Shown here: positions 53,149 to 63,966 of the stretch, one piece after another
Numbering within the stretch: position 1 is the first letter of the stretch
How the letters are laid out: each line of letters opens with the position of its first letter
Origin: Vibrio sp.
Lineage (GTDB): Bacteria; Pseudomonadota; Gammaproteobacteria; Enterobacterales; Vibrionaceae
Assembly: GCA_028131545.1 (NCBI GenBank)
Contig: JAOICL010000002.1
Location: 1-64,000 of the forward strand
Reading direction: 5' to 3'
DNA length: 64,000 nt
The notes under the pieces: generated by a model
What the model was told of the DNA's origin: nothing
Database searches by the model: none
Seen by the model: only the letters and a program-made list of their open reading frames with translations
Translations under genes and position numbers: made by a program

Positions 53149-55791
53149 TTATTCTGGTCTAGGAATTGGCGTGTTCCATTCTTCCCAAGTTTCTTTAGAC
53201 TCTGAATAGAGCTTAAAGAGTTGCTCATTATCGGCTCTTGGTTGGAGTTCATTAGTTGGTGGTGTCGCAATTAAGATACCGCCACGAACAATGCTATCAA
53301 CGGTACCGGATTTCACCTCTGCACCAGAGAATCCAAGGGAGATATCAATACCAGAGCCATTCCAAAATACCGTATTTTGACGAATAAGATGAGCGTACTT
53401 TTTCTCAACAAAAATAGAAAAGAGCACTCTATCAGAGTATTCACCTAACTTAACCTCGGTTACTTTACCAATATCGATCCCTTTATACAAAATAGGGGTA
53501 CCGATTTTTATCGAAGTACGCTCATTGGCCTGAAGAACAAGGTTCAAACCAGCGGCTTGTGCCGGTTTAACGTTTAGGTCAAAGTGACCTGTATATTGTC
53601 CATCACCAGGGGTAACATTAATAGAGCTGCTTAAGAGGTTAGACACGTTTTTTAAGTTTGAAATATTAAGTTCGGTACTTGGTAACCAAAAGTAGCTGCC
53701 TTTTCTTGCGATTGGCTGAACATACTCTGGATAGATATAGGCTTTAACCAACACACTTCCGTTTTCAAAGTTTGGTGTCGCATTGAATACTTCACCAACC
53801 TGTATGTTATTGTATTTGATGGCGGTGCCGACTTTGACCTCTCCACTTTCAATACCAGCTTGTAGAGTAATGACGTAACCAAACTTTTCTGCATTCGATT
53901 TACTTGGGTATAACTTCCAACTGTCACCAATTTTATTAGAAATACCGTCCATGTCATCAAAAGCCAGGCCACCCTGTAACAGAGTTTTTGCTGATGCTGC
54001 TTTAATTGACACGCCAGTTAAGCTTGCATCAATTTCGATACCAGAGGCATTCCAGAAAACAGAGTCATCGGTTAATAAATGTTTATATTGCTTATCTATC
54101 TGTGCTGTGATTTCCACACCATTATTTTTAAGGTAATACTCGGTAACACTGCCGACTTTTAAGTTTCTATAGAGAATAGGGCTGTGTTTAGTAATAGAAG
54201 GAAGCTCATCAGCAAATAATGTAATACTGATGCTGCCAGATTGATTGTATTTAGCCAGTTCAGCTAGTGATTGGCTTTTATACAACTCAAATTGCGTTTT
54301 ATCGGTTGCTTCGCCTTCACTAATAAAAGAAACAGAACTTGTGATTAATGATTTTAGAGGGGGAACATTAACATCAAGACCAAGACCGGTCACTTCAGCA
54401 GAAACAGAGCTATTAATATAAAAACGATTTTTAGAGCGCATTAAATGGCGGAAGTTATTTTGAATCAAGCCATCAAAGAGAACACCGTCATCAGTCAGTT
54501 TTACCGCGGTAATCGCGCCAATTTGAATATCACGGTGAGTAATCGGGGTACCTGATTCTAAACCATAAGAGCGTTTTGCATAGAAAGTTACGCCTAACGC
54601 ATTCGCATTTTTAATTTTGAACTCACGTTCTCTAATTGCAGTAAATTCACGTTTGGCTTCCCCATCACCAGCATAAAGCGAAAGGTGATTACCTTTGATG
54701 AGGTTACTAATGTTTTCTATGCCCGCCGCAGAAACTTGAGCTTCTTCGATGACAAAGGCGCTACCAGATGTTAGTAGGTCATGATAAATAGGTTCAATAG
54801 CCGCTTGTGCGACAATGTGCTTACGGTCTTCTCCAAAGGTCACATTAGTCAGTTGACCGACTTGAATACCACGGTGCATGATAGGCGCACCACGCTCATT
54901 GATACCACTGTCTTCTGGTAGTTGTATATCGACAAGGATGCCTCGACCAGCCGTTTTGATATTTTCATACAGTTTAAACTGTGTATCATCGGTAATAGGG
55001 TAGCCAGAATCAGGGGAATCAACGGCAATAGCGCCTTGTAAAATAGCATTGAAATCTTGCATTTCAATTTGTACACCAGCAGCTGAGATATCGGCACTAA
55101 TACCACTAATATTCCAAAAACGGCTTTTATCAGTAATTAACCCTTTAAATTCTTCATCAATGAAGGCTTGAATGATCACTTCTTGGGTGTCGATGTTTAA
55201 TTCATAATCATAAACTTCACCGATAGGGATTGTTTTATAAACAATTTTTGAACCGGCAGAGAGACCATTTAGCTCTTTCGCTTTCAATGTGAGGTATAAA
55301 CCATTTTCGGCCAAAAGCTCAATAGGAGGCTTTTCAAGAGCGGTAAATATAGCGGGTGGTTCTTCTTGAGATTGACCCGGTTGAAGAGCAACATAGTTAC
55401 CAGAAACTAATGCATCTAACCCTGAAACTCCAGATAAGCTCGCGCTAGGCTGAACCAACCAGAATTGAGTGTCTTTATTAAAAAGCTCGGCATAATTGGG
55501 GTAGATTTCAGCTTCAGCATATACTCCATTAAGATCATCAGATAAGCGTACATCATTAAGAATACCGACTTCTAATCCTTCATATTTGATGGTCGTTCTA
55601 CCCGCAGTTAAACCGGCAGCATCATCAAAATAAATTTTGAATACTTCCCCTTTATCGGCAATGGATTTAAATAAAAGCCATCCAACAAGAATGAAGGAAA
55701 TAATGGGCAAGATCCATAATGGAGACAATCGCTTCTTCTTTATTTTTAATGACTGAGAAGCAGATGTATTTTGCTCTTCAAATTGACTCAT
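53149..55791 (-). CDS. letB: Intermembrane lipid transport protein LetB
   Basis: 880 residues (E. coli LetB/YebT 877). One N-terminal helix (LSPLWILPIISFILVGWLLF) is followed by about seven MCE domains; their repeated start phrases are recognisable (TIKYEGLEVGILNDVRL, PITHRDIQIGAITAVKL, PILYRNLKVGSVTEYYL, AIKYNNIQVGEVFNATP, PILYKGIDIGKVTEVKL). The stacked rings form a hydrophobic tunnel across the periplasm for lipids. The start overlaps the letA stop by ATGA, so the two are coupled. Confidence 0.95.
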   Translation of the reverse strand: MSQFEEQNTSASQSLKIKKKRLSPLWILPIISFILVGWLLFKSIADKGEVFKIYFDDAAGLTAGRTTIKYEGLEVGILNDVRLSDDLNGVYAEAEIYPNYAELFNKDTQFWLVQPSASLSGVSGLDALVSGNYVALQPGQSQEEPPAIFTALEKPPIELLAENGLYLTLKAKELNGLSAGSKIVYKTIPIGEVYDYELNIDTQEVIIQAFIDEEFKGLITDKSRFWNISGISADISAAGVQIEMQDFNAILQGAIAVDSPDSGYPITDDTQFKLYENIKTAGRGILVDIQLPEDSGINERGAPIMHRGIQVGQLTNVTFGEDRKHIVAQAAIEPIYHDLLTSGSAFVIEEAQVSAAGIENISNLIKGNHLSLYAGDGEAKREFTAIREREFKIKNANALGVTFYAKRSYGLESGTPITHRDIQIGAITAVKLTDDGVLFDGLIQNNFRHLMRSKNRFYINSSVSAEVTGLGLDVNVPPLKSLITSSVSFISEGEATDKTQFELYKSQSLAELAKYNQSGSISITLFADELPSITKHSPILYRNLKVGSVTEYYLKNNGVEITAQIDKQYKHLLTDDSVFWNASGIEIDASLTGVSIKAASAKTLLQGGLAFDDMDGISNKIGDSWKLYPSKSNAEKFGYVITLQAGIESGEVKVGTAIKYNNIQVGEVFNATPNFENGSVLVKAYIYPEYVQPIARKGSYFWLPSTELNISNLKNVSNLLSSSINVTPGDGQYTGHFDLNVKPAQAAGLNLVLQANERTSIKIGTPILYKGIDIGKVTEVKLGEYSDRVLFSIFVEKKYAHLIRQNTVFWNGSGIDISLGFSGAEVKSGTVDSIVRGGILIATPPTNELQPRADNEQLFKLYSESKETWEEWNTPIPRPE

Positions 55792-57041
55792 TTTTTATCT
55801 CTCTGTGAAGGTTGTTCCCAAAGCACTCTGGGATCAAACCCTTCGGCTGCAAACATTGTGAATATAACGACAGCTCCAAAAGCTATAGCACCATACCCGG
55901 GTAAAAAGTCGATGATTTGACCTCTATCCATCAATAGCATCATGATGGCAATAACGAGTATATCTAAAACAGACCATTTACCAACCCAGTGAATGATATA
56001 GTACAGCTTCATTTTAGTACGGTCTGATGTCTTCTGTAGGTTCTTAAGATTAAGTAGTAAGTAGAATAGCCCGATGATTTTTGCTACTGGTACCACAATA
56101 CTGGCTATAAAAATGATGGCTGCAATTTCAACCATTCCAGATTTCATCAAGGTCATTACACCTGACAAAATCGTATCTTCGGTTATGTTTCCCATCGAAA
56201 CCAATACTGAAATGGGAACGGTATTCGCAGGTATTAGGCAAATGGTCGCTGTAATAAGGAAAACCCAAGTCTTTTCAAGGGATACCTTTTTAGTAATGGT
56301 ATGAGTACATCGACGACAAACAGCATCATTACTATCTTCTTCTTGCGATAGGGAGCAATGATTACAAACAATAATATTGGAGGTATTTGCTGGAGGAAGA
56401 AAGGTTTGCCATTCATTCCAATAACGACGTGTACTGATACGTGATAATAATAAAGTTGCCATGACTTCAACAAATATCATCGAAAATAATCCAAGATTAA
56501 AGGTGATATCGGCGTAATCTTTGAGTTTAAAACAACTGACGGCAATGCTGATGATCATGACATCAATCATCATCCAAGGTTTTAAATGATGTAACCAATC
56601 CATTGAAAATTTAAAAAGAGAAAATAAACGATATTTCAATGCGATATGAGAGCTGATCACCAGTGAGCAAACAGCAACTGGAGTGACAACGGTACAAAAT
56701 GCAACGAGGATGGCGAGAATCAAAAACCCTTCGTTAGCCAGTTGTACGATACTACCAATTAACGAAGCGTGAAGATTTACACCAAATAATTTAATGGATA
56801 TGAAATTGGTGGTGAAAACCGGGATTAATAACATTAAACAGGCGATAGCTAATGCTAGATTACCGGATAATGAGGGGAGCTTAGTATCAAATAGATTGGT
56901 ACCGCAGGTTGGGCAGCTGGCTTTGTCCGCTCTTTTATCGTTATTATGATCAAGAAGTAATTGACTTGAACATACATGGCAAACCAGAGAGGTGCTCTTT
57001 GTGATTAATGTTGTTTTTGCTTGTTCGCTCATATTTGCCAT
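55788..57041 (-). CDS. letA: LetA (PqiA-like) inner-membrane partner of LetB
   Basis: 417 residues with two PqiA repeats, each preceded by a zinc ribbon: CHVCSSQLL with CPTCG at the N-terminus and CNHCSLSQ with CRRC near residue 230. About eight membrane helices. It is thought to load lipids into or from LetB. Two starts are possible (ATG 57041 or ATG 57032); neither has a clear ribosome site. Divergent from msrC. Confidence 0.92.
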   Translation of the reverse strand: MANMSEQAKTTLITKSTSLVCHVCSSQLLLDHNNDKRADKASCPTCGTNLFDTKLPSLSGNLALAIACLMLLIPVFTTNFISIKLFGVNLHASLIGSIVQLANEGFLILAILVAFCTVVTPVAVCSLVISSHIALKYRLFSLFKFSMDWLHHLKPWMMIDVMIISIAVSCFKLKDYADITFNLGLFSMIFVEVMATLLLSRISTRRYWNEWQTFLPPANTSNIIVCNHCSLSQEEDSNDAVCRRCTHTITKKVSLEKTWVFLITATICLIPANTVPISVLVSMGNITEDTILSGVMTLMKSGMVEIAAIIFIASIVVPVAKIIGLFYLLLNLKNLQKTSDRTKMKLYYIIHWVGKWSVLDILVIAIMMLLMDRGQIIDFLPGYGAIAFGAVVIFTMFAAEGFDPRVLWEQPSQRDKK

Positions 57042-57242
57042 AAGTCATTCAGGGTATAGTAACTATCGCTCACGTTTTTATAAAAACCAAATCTAATACA
57101 CAAATTAATGGAGCGGCATTAAATGCCAAATGTGCATCAAAAGTAACCAATTAACGTAGTGTATAGAAAAAAATCTTGTGATGTCCATCTAAAAAAGATA
57201 TTAAACAATATAAGTTAATAAAAATTTATAAGTGTCAGAGTA

Positions 57243-57698
57243 ATGAAAATTGAAGATTATAAAAGTCTAACTAAACAAGCAGTTGCACTGGTTGAATCTG
57301 AACCGGATTTAATTGCTAATCTATCTAATTTAAGTGCGTTATTGAACATGTATTTAGAAGATGTTAATTGGGTAGGTTTCTATCTTATCAAAAAAGAAGA
57401 ACTTGTTCTTGGTCCATTTCAGGGACAGCCAGCTTGCGTGCGAATCCCCGTTGGTAAAGGGGTTTGCGGTACAGCATTCTCTACCAATACAGTGATGCGC
57501 GTCGAGAATGTACATGACTTTGAAGGGCATATTGCTTGCGACGCTGCAAGTAATTCCGAAATAGTATTACCTTTTAGTGTAAACGGGGAACAAGTGGGCG
57601 TTCTTGATATAGACAGTCCTTCAGTTTCACGTTTCTCAGAGGAAGATGAAGAAGGTTTACGTCACTTTATTCAAGGTTTAGAAGCTGTTTTAAATTAA
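57243..57698 (+). CDS. msrC: Free methionine-(R)-sulfoxide reductase (GAF domain)
   Basis: 151 residues, a single GAF domain. The catalytic Cys residues are in GPFQGQPACVRIPVGKGVCGTAF and HIACDAASNSEIVLP (Cys82/92/116 region), as in E. coli YebR/fRMsr. It reduces free Met-R-sulfoxide using thioredoxin. The position between letA and proQ is the same as in E. coli. Confidence 0.93.
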   Translation: MKIEDYKSLTKQAVALVESEPDLIANLSNLSALLNMYLEDVNWVGFYLIKKEELVLGPFQGQPACVRIPVGKGVCGTAFSTNTVMRVENVHDFEGHIACDAASNSEIVLPFSVNGEQVGVLDIDSPSVSRFSEEDEEGLRHFIQGLEAVLN

Positions 57699-57803
57699 AC
57701 TTTCGTATTTTTACAGTGAAAGTATGGTTTTTCAGATGACTCTCACTATAATAGCAACATTAATCAATATGCTCATAGTTAACCGCATTACTCAGGACCC
57801 CCC

Positions 57804-58439
57804 ATGGAAAACACTGAAAAGTTGAAAAATAGCAAAGAAGTGATTGCTTATATTGCCGAATGTTTCCCAAAGTGCTTTACTGTAGAAGGTGAAGCAAAAC
57901 CACTTAAAGTTGGGATATTTCAAGATCTTGCTGAACGTTTAAGTGAAGACTCGAAAGTAAGTAAAACTCAACTACGTGCCGCATTAAGGCAGTACACTTC
58001 TTCTTGGCGCTATTTACATGGTGTTAAAGCGGGTGCAATTCGCGTCGATTTAGATGGAAACCCTGCTGGAGAGCTCGAAGAAGAGCATGTAGAACATGCA
58101 AAACAAACTCTAGATGAGAGCAAAGCACGCGTGAAAGCTCGTCGTGTAGAGCAAGCTAAAAAACAAAAAGAGCAAGGCAAAAAAGCGAAAAGTTCAACAG
58201 AACCAAAAGCAAAAACTCGTCGACCTCAAGCAAATTCGTCTAAAGTTAAAAAAGAGAACAAACCTGTTGAGACACGCGCTTTAACTAATGAAGAACTTAC
58301 ATTAGCTAAAAAAGTAAATGTTAATATGGGTAAGGGCAACATGGCAGCCACCATTGTTGAAATTCAGAAGGATGACGTGCGAGTTGAACTAGCCAATGGC
58401 CTGCAAATGGTAGTTAAATTGGAGCACTTGCGCGTTTAA
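57804..58439 (+). CDS. proQ: RNA chaperone ProQ
   Basis: 211 residues. An N-terminal FinO/ProQ domain (about 1-120: [34 protein letters not shown], then [25 protein letters not shown]) binds structured sRNAs and mRNA 3' ends. A Lys-rich linker (about 120-160) leads to a C-terminal Tudor-like domain ([25 protein letters not shown]). AGGA lies before ATG. prc starts 16 bases downstream, so proQ-prc is an operon. Confidence 0.96.
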   Translation: MENTEKLKNSKEVIAYIAECFPKCFTVEGEAKPLKVGIFQDLAERLSEDSKVSKTQLRAALRQYTSSWRYLHGVKAGAIRVDLDGNPAGELEEEHVEHAKQTLDESKARVKARRVEQAKKQKEQGKKAKSSTEPKAKTRRPQANSSKVKKENKPVETRALTNEELTLAKKVNVNMGKGNMAATIVEIQKDDVRVELANGLQMVVKLEHLRV

Positions 58440-58455
58440 GGAGATACTCCTACGC

Positions 58456-60450
58456 ATGACTTTTCGTTTAACATTGACTTCTTTCGCTGTCAGCACTTTG
58501 CTGGCAGCGCCTTCATTTTCTGCTGTTGACAGTGAAAATAAAGAAGGAAATCTTCCTACTCTAGCTCCTGAATCTCAACATGAGACAGCGAGTAAGCGTA
58601 TTACTTCTCGTTTTACGCGATCTCATTATAAGCATTTCAATCTAGATGATACTTTCTCTAGCGCTGTATTTCACCGTTATGTTGAAATGTTGGATTACAG
58701 TAAAAACTTATTTACTCAATCTGATATCAAACATTTTAGCCAATGGGAAAATCAATTAGACGATGATCTCAAGTCAGGTAATAATGAAATTGCATTTGAA
58801 ATTTATAATATTTCAATACGTAATCGTTATGAACGGTTAAACTACGCGATTTCTTTACTTGATGAAGAAATGAGTTTTGATAACGATGAATATATCGAAC
58901 TCGATCGTTCTGAAGCTGAATGGCCTAAAGATAAAGCAGAAGTCGATGAGCTTTGGCGGAAAAGGGTCAAATATGATGCGCTTAATCTTAAATTAGCAGG
59001 TAAAGATTGGTCTGAGATCAAAGAGGTTCTTACCAAGCGCTATAAGAATGCGATGCGTCGTTTATCCCAAACTCATAATGAAGATGTATTTCAAATCTAT
59101 ATGAATGCATTTGCTCGCGAAGTTGACCCTCATACAAGTTACTTATCACCGCGTAATGCTGAGCAATTTCAGTCAGAAATGAATCTGTCACTTGAAGGTA
59201 TTGGTGCTGTCTTACAAGTAAAGGATGAATACACAGTCATTCGTTCACTTGTCGCTGGTGGACCTGCATCCAGTAGTAAAAAGCTGGCCGAGGGTGATCG
59301 TATTATTGGTGTCGGTCAAGATGGCGAAAAAGTAGTTGATGTTATTGGGTGGCGTCTTGATGACGTTGTACAGCTGATCAAAGGACCAAAAGGGACGAAA
59401 GTCACGTTGCAAATCTTGTCTGAGGGTACTGATGCCCAAAGTAAAGATGTCGTGATTGTACGTGATAAGATTCGTTTAGAAGATCGTGCCGTTAAGTCTC
59501 AAGTTATTGAGAAGGCGGGTAAGAAAATCGGTGTTCTAGAAGTTCCTGGTTTTTATGTTGGTTTATCTAAAGATACCGATAAATTAATTACAGAATTAAA
59601 AGACCAAGAAGTTGACGGTATTATTGTTGACCTTCGTAATAATGGTGGTGGCGCGTTAACGGAAGCGACAGCACTTTCTGGATTATTTATTAAGCAAGGC
59701 CCAGTTGTTCAAGTACGTGACAGTTACGGTCGAGTCAATGTGAACAGCGATACTGATGGTAAAATTAGTTATGATGGCCCATTAACGGTCTTAATTAATC
59801 GTTATTCTGCTTCAGCATCGGAAATTTTTGCCGCTGCTTTGCAAGATTATGGTCGTGCGGTAATCCTAGGTGAAAATACCTTCGGTAAAGGAACAGTACA
59901 ACAGCATCGTGCACTGAATCATATTTATGATTTGTTTGATAAAGAGTTAGGGTATGTTCAATACACTATTCAAAAATTCTATCGCATAAATGGTGGGAGC
60001 ACACAGCATAAAGGGGTTGTTCCTGATATTTCTTATCCGACGACAGTAGAACCCGATGAAGTGGGTGAAAGTGTTGAAGATAATGCTTTACCTTGGGATA
60101 GTATTGCTAAAGCGAAATATGATGTTTTAAACTCTAATGAAGGCTTAATTCAATCTTTAACAGAGAAACATGATAAACGCATTAAGAGTGATATGGAATT
60201 TACCTTTATTTTGGAAGATATTGCAGAATATAAAAAGGATAAAGGGAATAACCTACTATCATTGAATGCATCAAAGCGTAAAGCGGAAAGTGACGATGTT
60301 GAAAAACTGCGTTTAGAGCGAATTAATAAGCGCCAAACTTTAGCAGGTAAATCAACATTTAAATCTTTAGATGACATACCTAAAGATTATGAAGTCCCTG
60401 ATGCCTATCTTGATGAATCAGTTGAAATAATGGTTGATATGATTCAATAA
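58456..60450 (+). CDS. prc: Tail-specific periplasmic protease Prc (Tsp)
   Basis: 664 residues. Signal peptide to about residue 23. An N-terminal helical domain leads to a PDZ domain (about 240-330) and the S41 peptidase domain, with Ser453 in SASASE and Lys478 in TFGKGTVQ as the catalytic dyad (E. coli precursor Ser452/Lys477). A C-terminal DUF3340 domain follows. It trims or degrades periplasmic proteins such as FtsI precursor and MepS. AAGGAG overlaps the proQ end. Confidence 0.96.
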   Translation: MTFRLTLTSFAVSTLLAAPSFSAVDSENKEGNLPTLAPESQHETASKRITSRFTRSHYKHFNLDDTFSSAVFHRYVEMLDYSKNLFTQSDIKHFSQWENQLDDDLKSGNNEIAFEIYNISIRNRYERLNYAISLLDEEMSFDNDEYIELDRSEAEWPKDKAEVDELWRKRVKYDALNLKLAGKDWSEIKEVLTKRYKNAMRRLSQTHNEDVFQIYMNAFAREVDPHTSYLSPRNAEQFQSEMNLSLEGIGAVLQVKDEYTVIRSLVAGGPASSSKKLAEGDRIIGVGQDGEKVVDVIGWRLDDVVQLIKGPKGTKVTLQILSEGTDAQSKDVVIVRDKIRLEDRAVKSQVIEKAGKKIGVLEVPGFYVGLSKDTDKLITELKDQEVDGIIVDLRNNGGGALTEATALSGLFIKQGPVVQVRDSYGRVNVNSDTDGKISYDGPLTVLINRYSASASEIFAAALQDYGRAVILGENTFGKGTVQQHRALNHIYDLFDKELGYVQYTIQKFYRINGGSTQHKGVVPDISYPTTVEPDEVGESVEDNALPWDSIAKAKYDVLNSNEGLIQSLTEKHDKRIKSDMEFTFILEDIAEYKKDKGNNLLSLNASKRKAESDDVEKLRLERINKRQTLAGKSTFKSLDDIPKDYEVPDAYLDESVEIMVDMIQ

Positions 60451-60467
60451 TTAACCGTTTTATGAAG

Positions 60468-60494
60468 AAGCAGGCATGAGCCTGCTTTTTTTTT
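60468..60494 (+). terminator. Intrinsic terminator after proQ-prc
   Basis: AAGCAGGC (60468-60475), loop ATGA, GCCTGCTT (60480-60487) and a run of Ts. Confidence 0.94.
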
Positions 60495-60585
60495 GGAATG
60501 AATTAATGTGATATTCGTCAGAATTTTTCGCTTTATTTGTTGACTGCTTCTATGCTTTAGTAAATTGGTAAGCAGAGGCTGCGAT

Positions 60586-61257
60586 ATGAAAACGAAATGG
60601 TTCTTAATCTTCTTAGCTTGTATGAGCTTTTCAGCTTGGAGTTCAGGTAAGGTAGAAAAACATGTAGGGTTATCGCAGTTTGATTTGCCTTTTTTAATTG
60701 GTGACTGGTATTTAATTAATCCAAGCCCTGAAAATTCATCGGAACAATTTAGAGCAATTAAGCTGACATTAACGTCGGATTATAATTTTAGTATTGATAT
60801 TCAAAAGTTAGATTATTCAGTTGACCATTGGGAAGGCTTGTTTACTGCAGATAATGAAACCATTATTCTTGGAATTGAAAGTAATGATCCGCAAGCTTAT
60901 CGTTATGAAGGTAATCATAATCTCCTTAACTTAAATGGTGTCACTTTTACTAAAGCATTATCAAATACGCTTGCCGGTGTGTGGTCAAGTGAAAGCCTTA
61001 CCGGTGATGATTTATCAGCAAGTAATATCTCGAGTATGGATTTAGTCCTTCAGCCTGATTTTGTCTTTTCTTTTCGTGTGATGAATAATACTGGTGAAGA
61101 GGTGGTTCATCGCGGTGTGTATTATACGGAAAATGACAACTTAGTTTTATTGTATGAAAATGGTGAGCAAGAAACGACGTATACGCTGAAAAGCAATCAA
61201 TTGACTCTCGAAGGTCAAGATAGCGATATGTATGCTGTAATGAATCGAATTCAGTAA
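60586..61257 (+). CDS. Secreted protein of unknown function
   Basis: 223 residues from ATG 60586 (AGAGG about ten bases upstream). Signal peptide MKTKWFLIFLACMSFSAWS. Two similar beta-rich halves seem present: LIGDWYLINPSPENSSEQFRAIKLTLTSDYNFSIDIQ and LAGVWSSESLTGDDLSASNISSMDLVLQPDFVFSFRV, each a lipocalin-like or DUF-type strand pattern opening with GxW. Not recognised by name. It sits alone between the prc and pepN units. Confidence 0.75.
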   Translation: MKTKWFLIFLACMSFSAWSSGKVEKHVGLSQFDLPFLIGDWYLINPSPENSSEQFRAIKLTLTSDYNFSIDIQKLDYSVDHWEGLFTADNETIILGIESNDPQAYRYEGNHNLLNLNGVTFTKALSNTLAGVWSSESLTGDDLSASNISSMDLVLQPDFVFSFRVMNNTGEEVVHRGVYYTENDNLVLLYENGEQETTYTLKSNQLTLEGQDSDMYAVMNRIQ

Positions 61258-61279
61258 AAACAGTCTTCTTTTTAAACAA

Positions 61280-61315
61280 AAAACGAGATATCTTAGTGAT
61301 ATCTCGTTTTTTTTT
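61280..61315 (+). terminator. Intrinsic terminator before pepN
   Basis: AAAACGAGATATC (61280-61292), loop TTAGT, GATATCTCGTTTT (61298-61310), more Ts to 61315. Confidence 0.95.
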
Positions 61316-61365
61316 ATCAATACAGGTATTCTTAATCATATACAAAACGATAGGAATATCAGATC

Positions 61366-63966
61366 ATGTCAGACATGCCTTTAGCTAAATACCGTAAAGA
61401 TTATCGTGCTCCATCACACCATATTTCACATATTGATCTTACCTTTGAGCTTCATGATACCGCAACGAGAGTCGAAGCATTATCGACTGTCACGCAAACA
61501 TCAGATGACAATACGTTAATTTTATCAGGAGAGCATTTAGAGCTTGAAAGAATCGATGTTAATGGCGAGCAATGGCATGATTATAAAGTATCTGATGGGC
61601 ATTTAACGTTACAAAATCTACCCACTTCTTTTTCTTTACATATCATCACGATTGTTGATCCTGTAGGGAACACGGCACTTGAAGGTTTATATAAATCGGA
61701 AGGTGCTTTTTGTACTCAGTGTGAAGCCGAAGGGTTTCGTCGAATTACCTATTATTTAGATCGCCCAGACATATTGGCTGTTTATACAACGACGGTTATT
61801 GCTGATAAAGCACAGTATCCATTTTTATTAAGTAATGGTAATAAGGTGGATTCGGGGTTATTAGAAGAAGGTAAACATTGGGTTAAATGGCATGACCCAC
61901 ACCCTAAACCTTCTTATCTCTTTGCTCTTGTTGCAGGTGACTTTGATGTTCTAACTGATCAGTATGTAACGCGTTCTGGTCGAGAAGTTGCACTTGAGAT
62001 TTTTGTAGATAAAGGCAACTTAGATAGAGCAGAGCATGCGATGCTTTCCTTAGTTAACTCAATGAAGTGGGATGAGGAACGTTTTGATTTAGAATATGAC
62101 CTCGATATTTATATGATTGTTGCTGTTGATTTCTTTAACATGGGAGCAATGGAGAATAAGGGGCTAAATGTATTCAACTCTAAGTTTGTATTAGCGAATA
62201 ATAAAACGGCTACGGATACGGATTATTTAGGAATTGAAGCAGTTATTGGGCATGAGTATTTCCATAACTGGACAGGTAATCGTGTGACTTGTCGAGATTG
62301 GTTTCAATTAAGTTTAAAAGAAGGTTTGACCGTTTTCAGAGATCAAGAGTTCTCATCAGATTTAGGCTCTAGAGCGGTTAATCGAATTAAAAATGTGCGT
62401 ATTATTCGCGGACCACAATTTGCTGAAGATGCGAGTCCAATGTCACATCCAATCCGCCCTGATAAAGTGATTGAGATGAATAATTTTTATACATTGACAG
62501 TGTATGAAAAAGGCAGTGAAGTCATTCGTATGATTCATACTTTATTAGGTGAAGAGCAATTCCAAAATGGCATGAAACGTTATTTCGATAACTTTGATGG
62601 GACAGCAGCAACGTGTGAAGACTTTGTCGTATCAATGGAAGAAGCGAGTGGTGTTGACTTAACACAATTTAGACTTTGGTATAGTCAATCGGGGACTCCC
62701 CAAGTTTCGGTAGAAACTGACTATGATTCTAATGCTAAGACATACACGATAACATTAACTCAAACAACACCTCCTACGAAAGAACAGACAGAAAAGCAAG
62801 CATTGCATATTCCATTTGATGTTGAGCTGTATAGGGCTGATGGTACGGTTATCCCATTACAAATTGATGGTCTACCTTGTGCTAATGTTTTAAATTTCAC
62901 TCAAAACAAACAGGCTTTTATTTTTGATAATATCGAGGAAACTCCCGTTCCTTCTTTACTTCGAAATTTCTCTGCGCCAGTGAGTTTAGCTTATGAATAT
63001 TCTGACTCTGAATTGATTTTCTTAATGAGCCATGCACAGGATAAGTTTGCTCGTTGGGATGCTGGACAAATGTTGTTGGCTAAATACATCAAACAATTTG
63101 TAGAGCAAGAAAACAGTACTATTGCACTACCGAATGAGGTTATTGATGCCTTTAGAGGAACGCTATTAAGCGATTCCTTAGAACCGGAATTTATTGCTGA
63201 AGTATTGACCTTACCGACTCATAATGAAGTTTCAGGCTGGTATGCGACGATCGATGTTGATAGAATTGCTCTTGTATTAGAGGCATTAACTCGTCAATTG
63301 GCCGAAGATTTAATGGATGAGCTTTCAGCAACTTACTATTCATTAATGACTAAAGAGTATTCACTTTCTCATGATGAGATAGGTAAACGTTCATTAAAAA
63401 ATGTGTGCTTATCGTATTTAGCTTATACCGAGGTGGCTTCAAAACTCATTTCAATGCAGTTTAATAGTGCAAACAATATGACCGATAAAATTGCTGCCAT
63501 GGGAGCGGCAAATCGCTCTCAATTGTCTATTAGAGATGAATTAATGCTGCAGTACAGCGATGAATGGAAACACGATGGATTAGTAATGGATAAGTGGTTT
63601 ATGCTTCAGGGTAGTAACCCAGCTGAAACAGCATTAGACCAATTAAAAGAAGCGATGAAGCATGAAGCGTTTACCTTACAAAACCCGAATAGAATTAGAA
63701 GCCTTATCGGTTCATTTCTAAATAATAATCCGATAAGATTCCATGATAAATCGGGTGCAGGTTATGAGTTTGCAGGAGAGATTTTACATCTACTCAATGA
63801 ATCAAACCCACAAGTGGCTTCAAGACTCATTGATCCTTTACTCAAATTTAAAAAGTACGATATCGTTCGCCAAGAGCTTATTCGTGCCGAGTTAAAAAAA
63901 CTTCAAGCAAACCCGAAACTCGCGAAAGATTTGTTTGAAAAAGTGTCCAAAGCATTAAGTGCATAA
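61366..63966 (+). CDS. pepN: Aminopeptidase N
   Basis: 866 residues (E. coli 870), complete. M1 metallopeptidase: exopeptidase motif GAMENKGLN and zinc site HEYFHNW with His296, Glu297, His300, and the third ligand Glu in LSLKEGLTVFRD. Four-domain structure with a long C-terminal helical domain (about 550-866). A soluble, broad-specificity enzyme and main aminopeptidase of the cytoplasm. SD AGGAA precedes ATG. Confidence 0.97.
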   Translation: MSDMPLAKYRKDYRAPSHHISHIDLTFELHDTATRVEALSTVTQTSDDNTLILSGEHLELERIDVNGEQWHDYKVSDGHLTLQNLPTSFSLHIITIVDPVGNTALEGLYKSEGAFCTQCEAEGFRRITYYLDRPDILAVYTTTVIADKAQYPFLLSNGNKVDSGLLEEGKHWVKWHDPHPKPSYLFALVAGDFDVLTDQYVTRSGREVALEIFVDKGNLDRAEHAMLSLVNSMKWDEERFDLEYDLDIYMIVAVDFFNMGAMENKGLNVFNSKFVLANNKTATDTDYLGIEAVIGHEYFHNWTGNRVTCRDWFQLSLKEGLTVFRDQEFSSDLGSRAVNRIKNVRIIRGPQFAEDASPMSHPIRPDKVIEMNNFYTLTVYEKGSEVIRMIHTLLGEEQFQNGMKRYFDNFDGTAATCEDFVVSMEEASGVDLTQFRLWYSQSGTPQVSVETDYDSNAKTYTITLTQTTPPTKEQTEKQALHIPFDVELYRADGTVIPLQIDGLPCANVLNFTQNKQAFIFDNIEETPVPSLLRNFSAPVSLAYEYSDSELIFLMSHAQDKFARWDAGQMLLAKYIKQFVEQENSTIALPNEVIDAFRGTLLSDSLEPEFIAEVLTLPTHNEVSGWYATIDVDRIALVLEALTRQLAEDLMDELSATYYSLMTKEYSLSHDEIGKRSLKNVCLSYLAYTEVASKLISMQFNSANNMTDKIAAMGAANRSQLSIRDELMLQYSDEWKHDGLVMDKWFMLQGSNPAETALDQLKEAMKHEAFTLQNPNRIRSLIGSFLNNNPIRFHDKSGAGYEFAGEILHLLNESNPQVASRLIDPLLKFKKYDIVRQELIRAELKKLQANPKLAKDLFEKVSKALSA

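Noticed and set aside
57700-57745. ACTTTC...GAAAGT hairpin after msrC as a terminator
   Set aside because: Six weak pairs with a long loop and no clean U-run.
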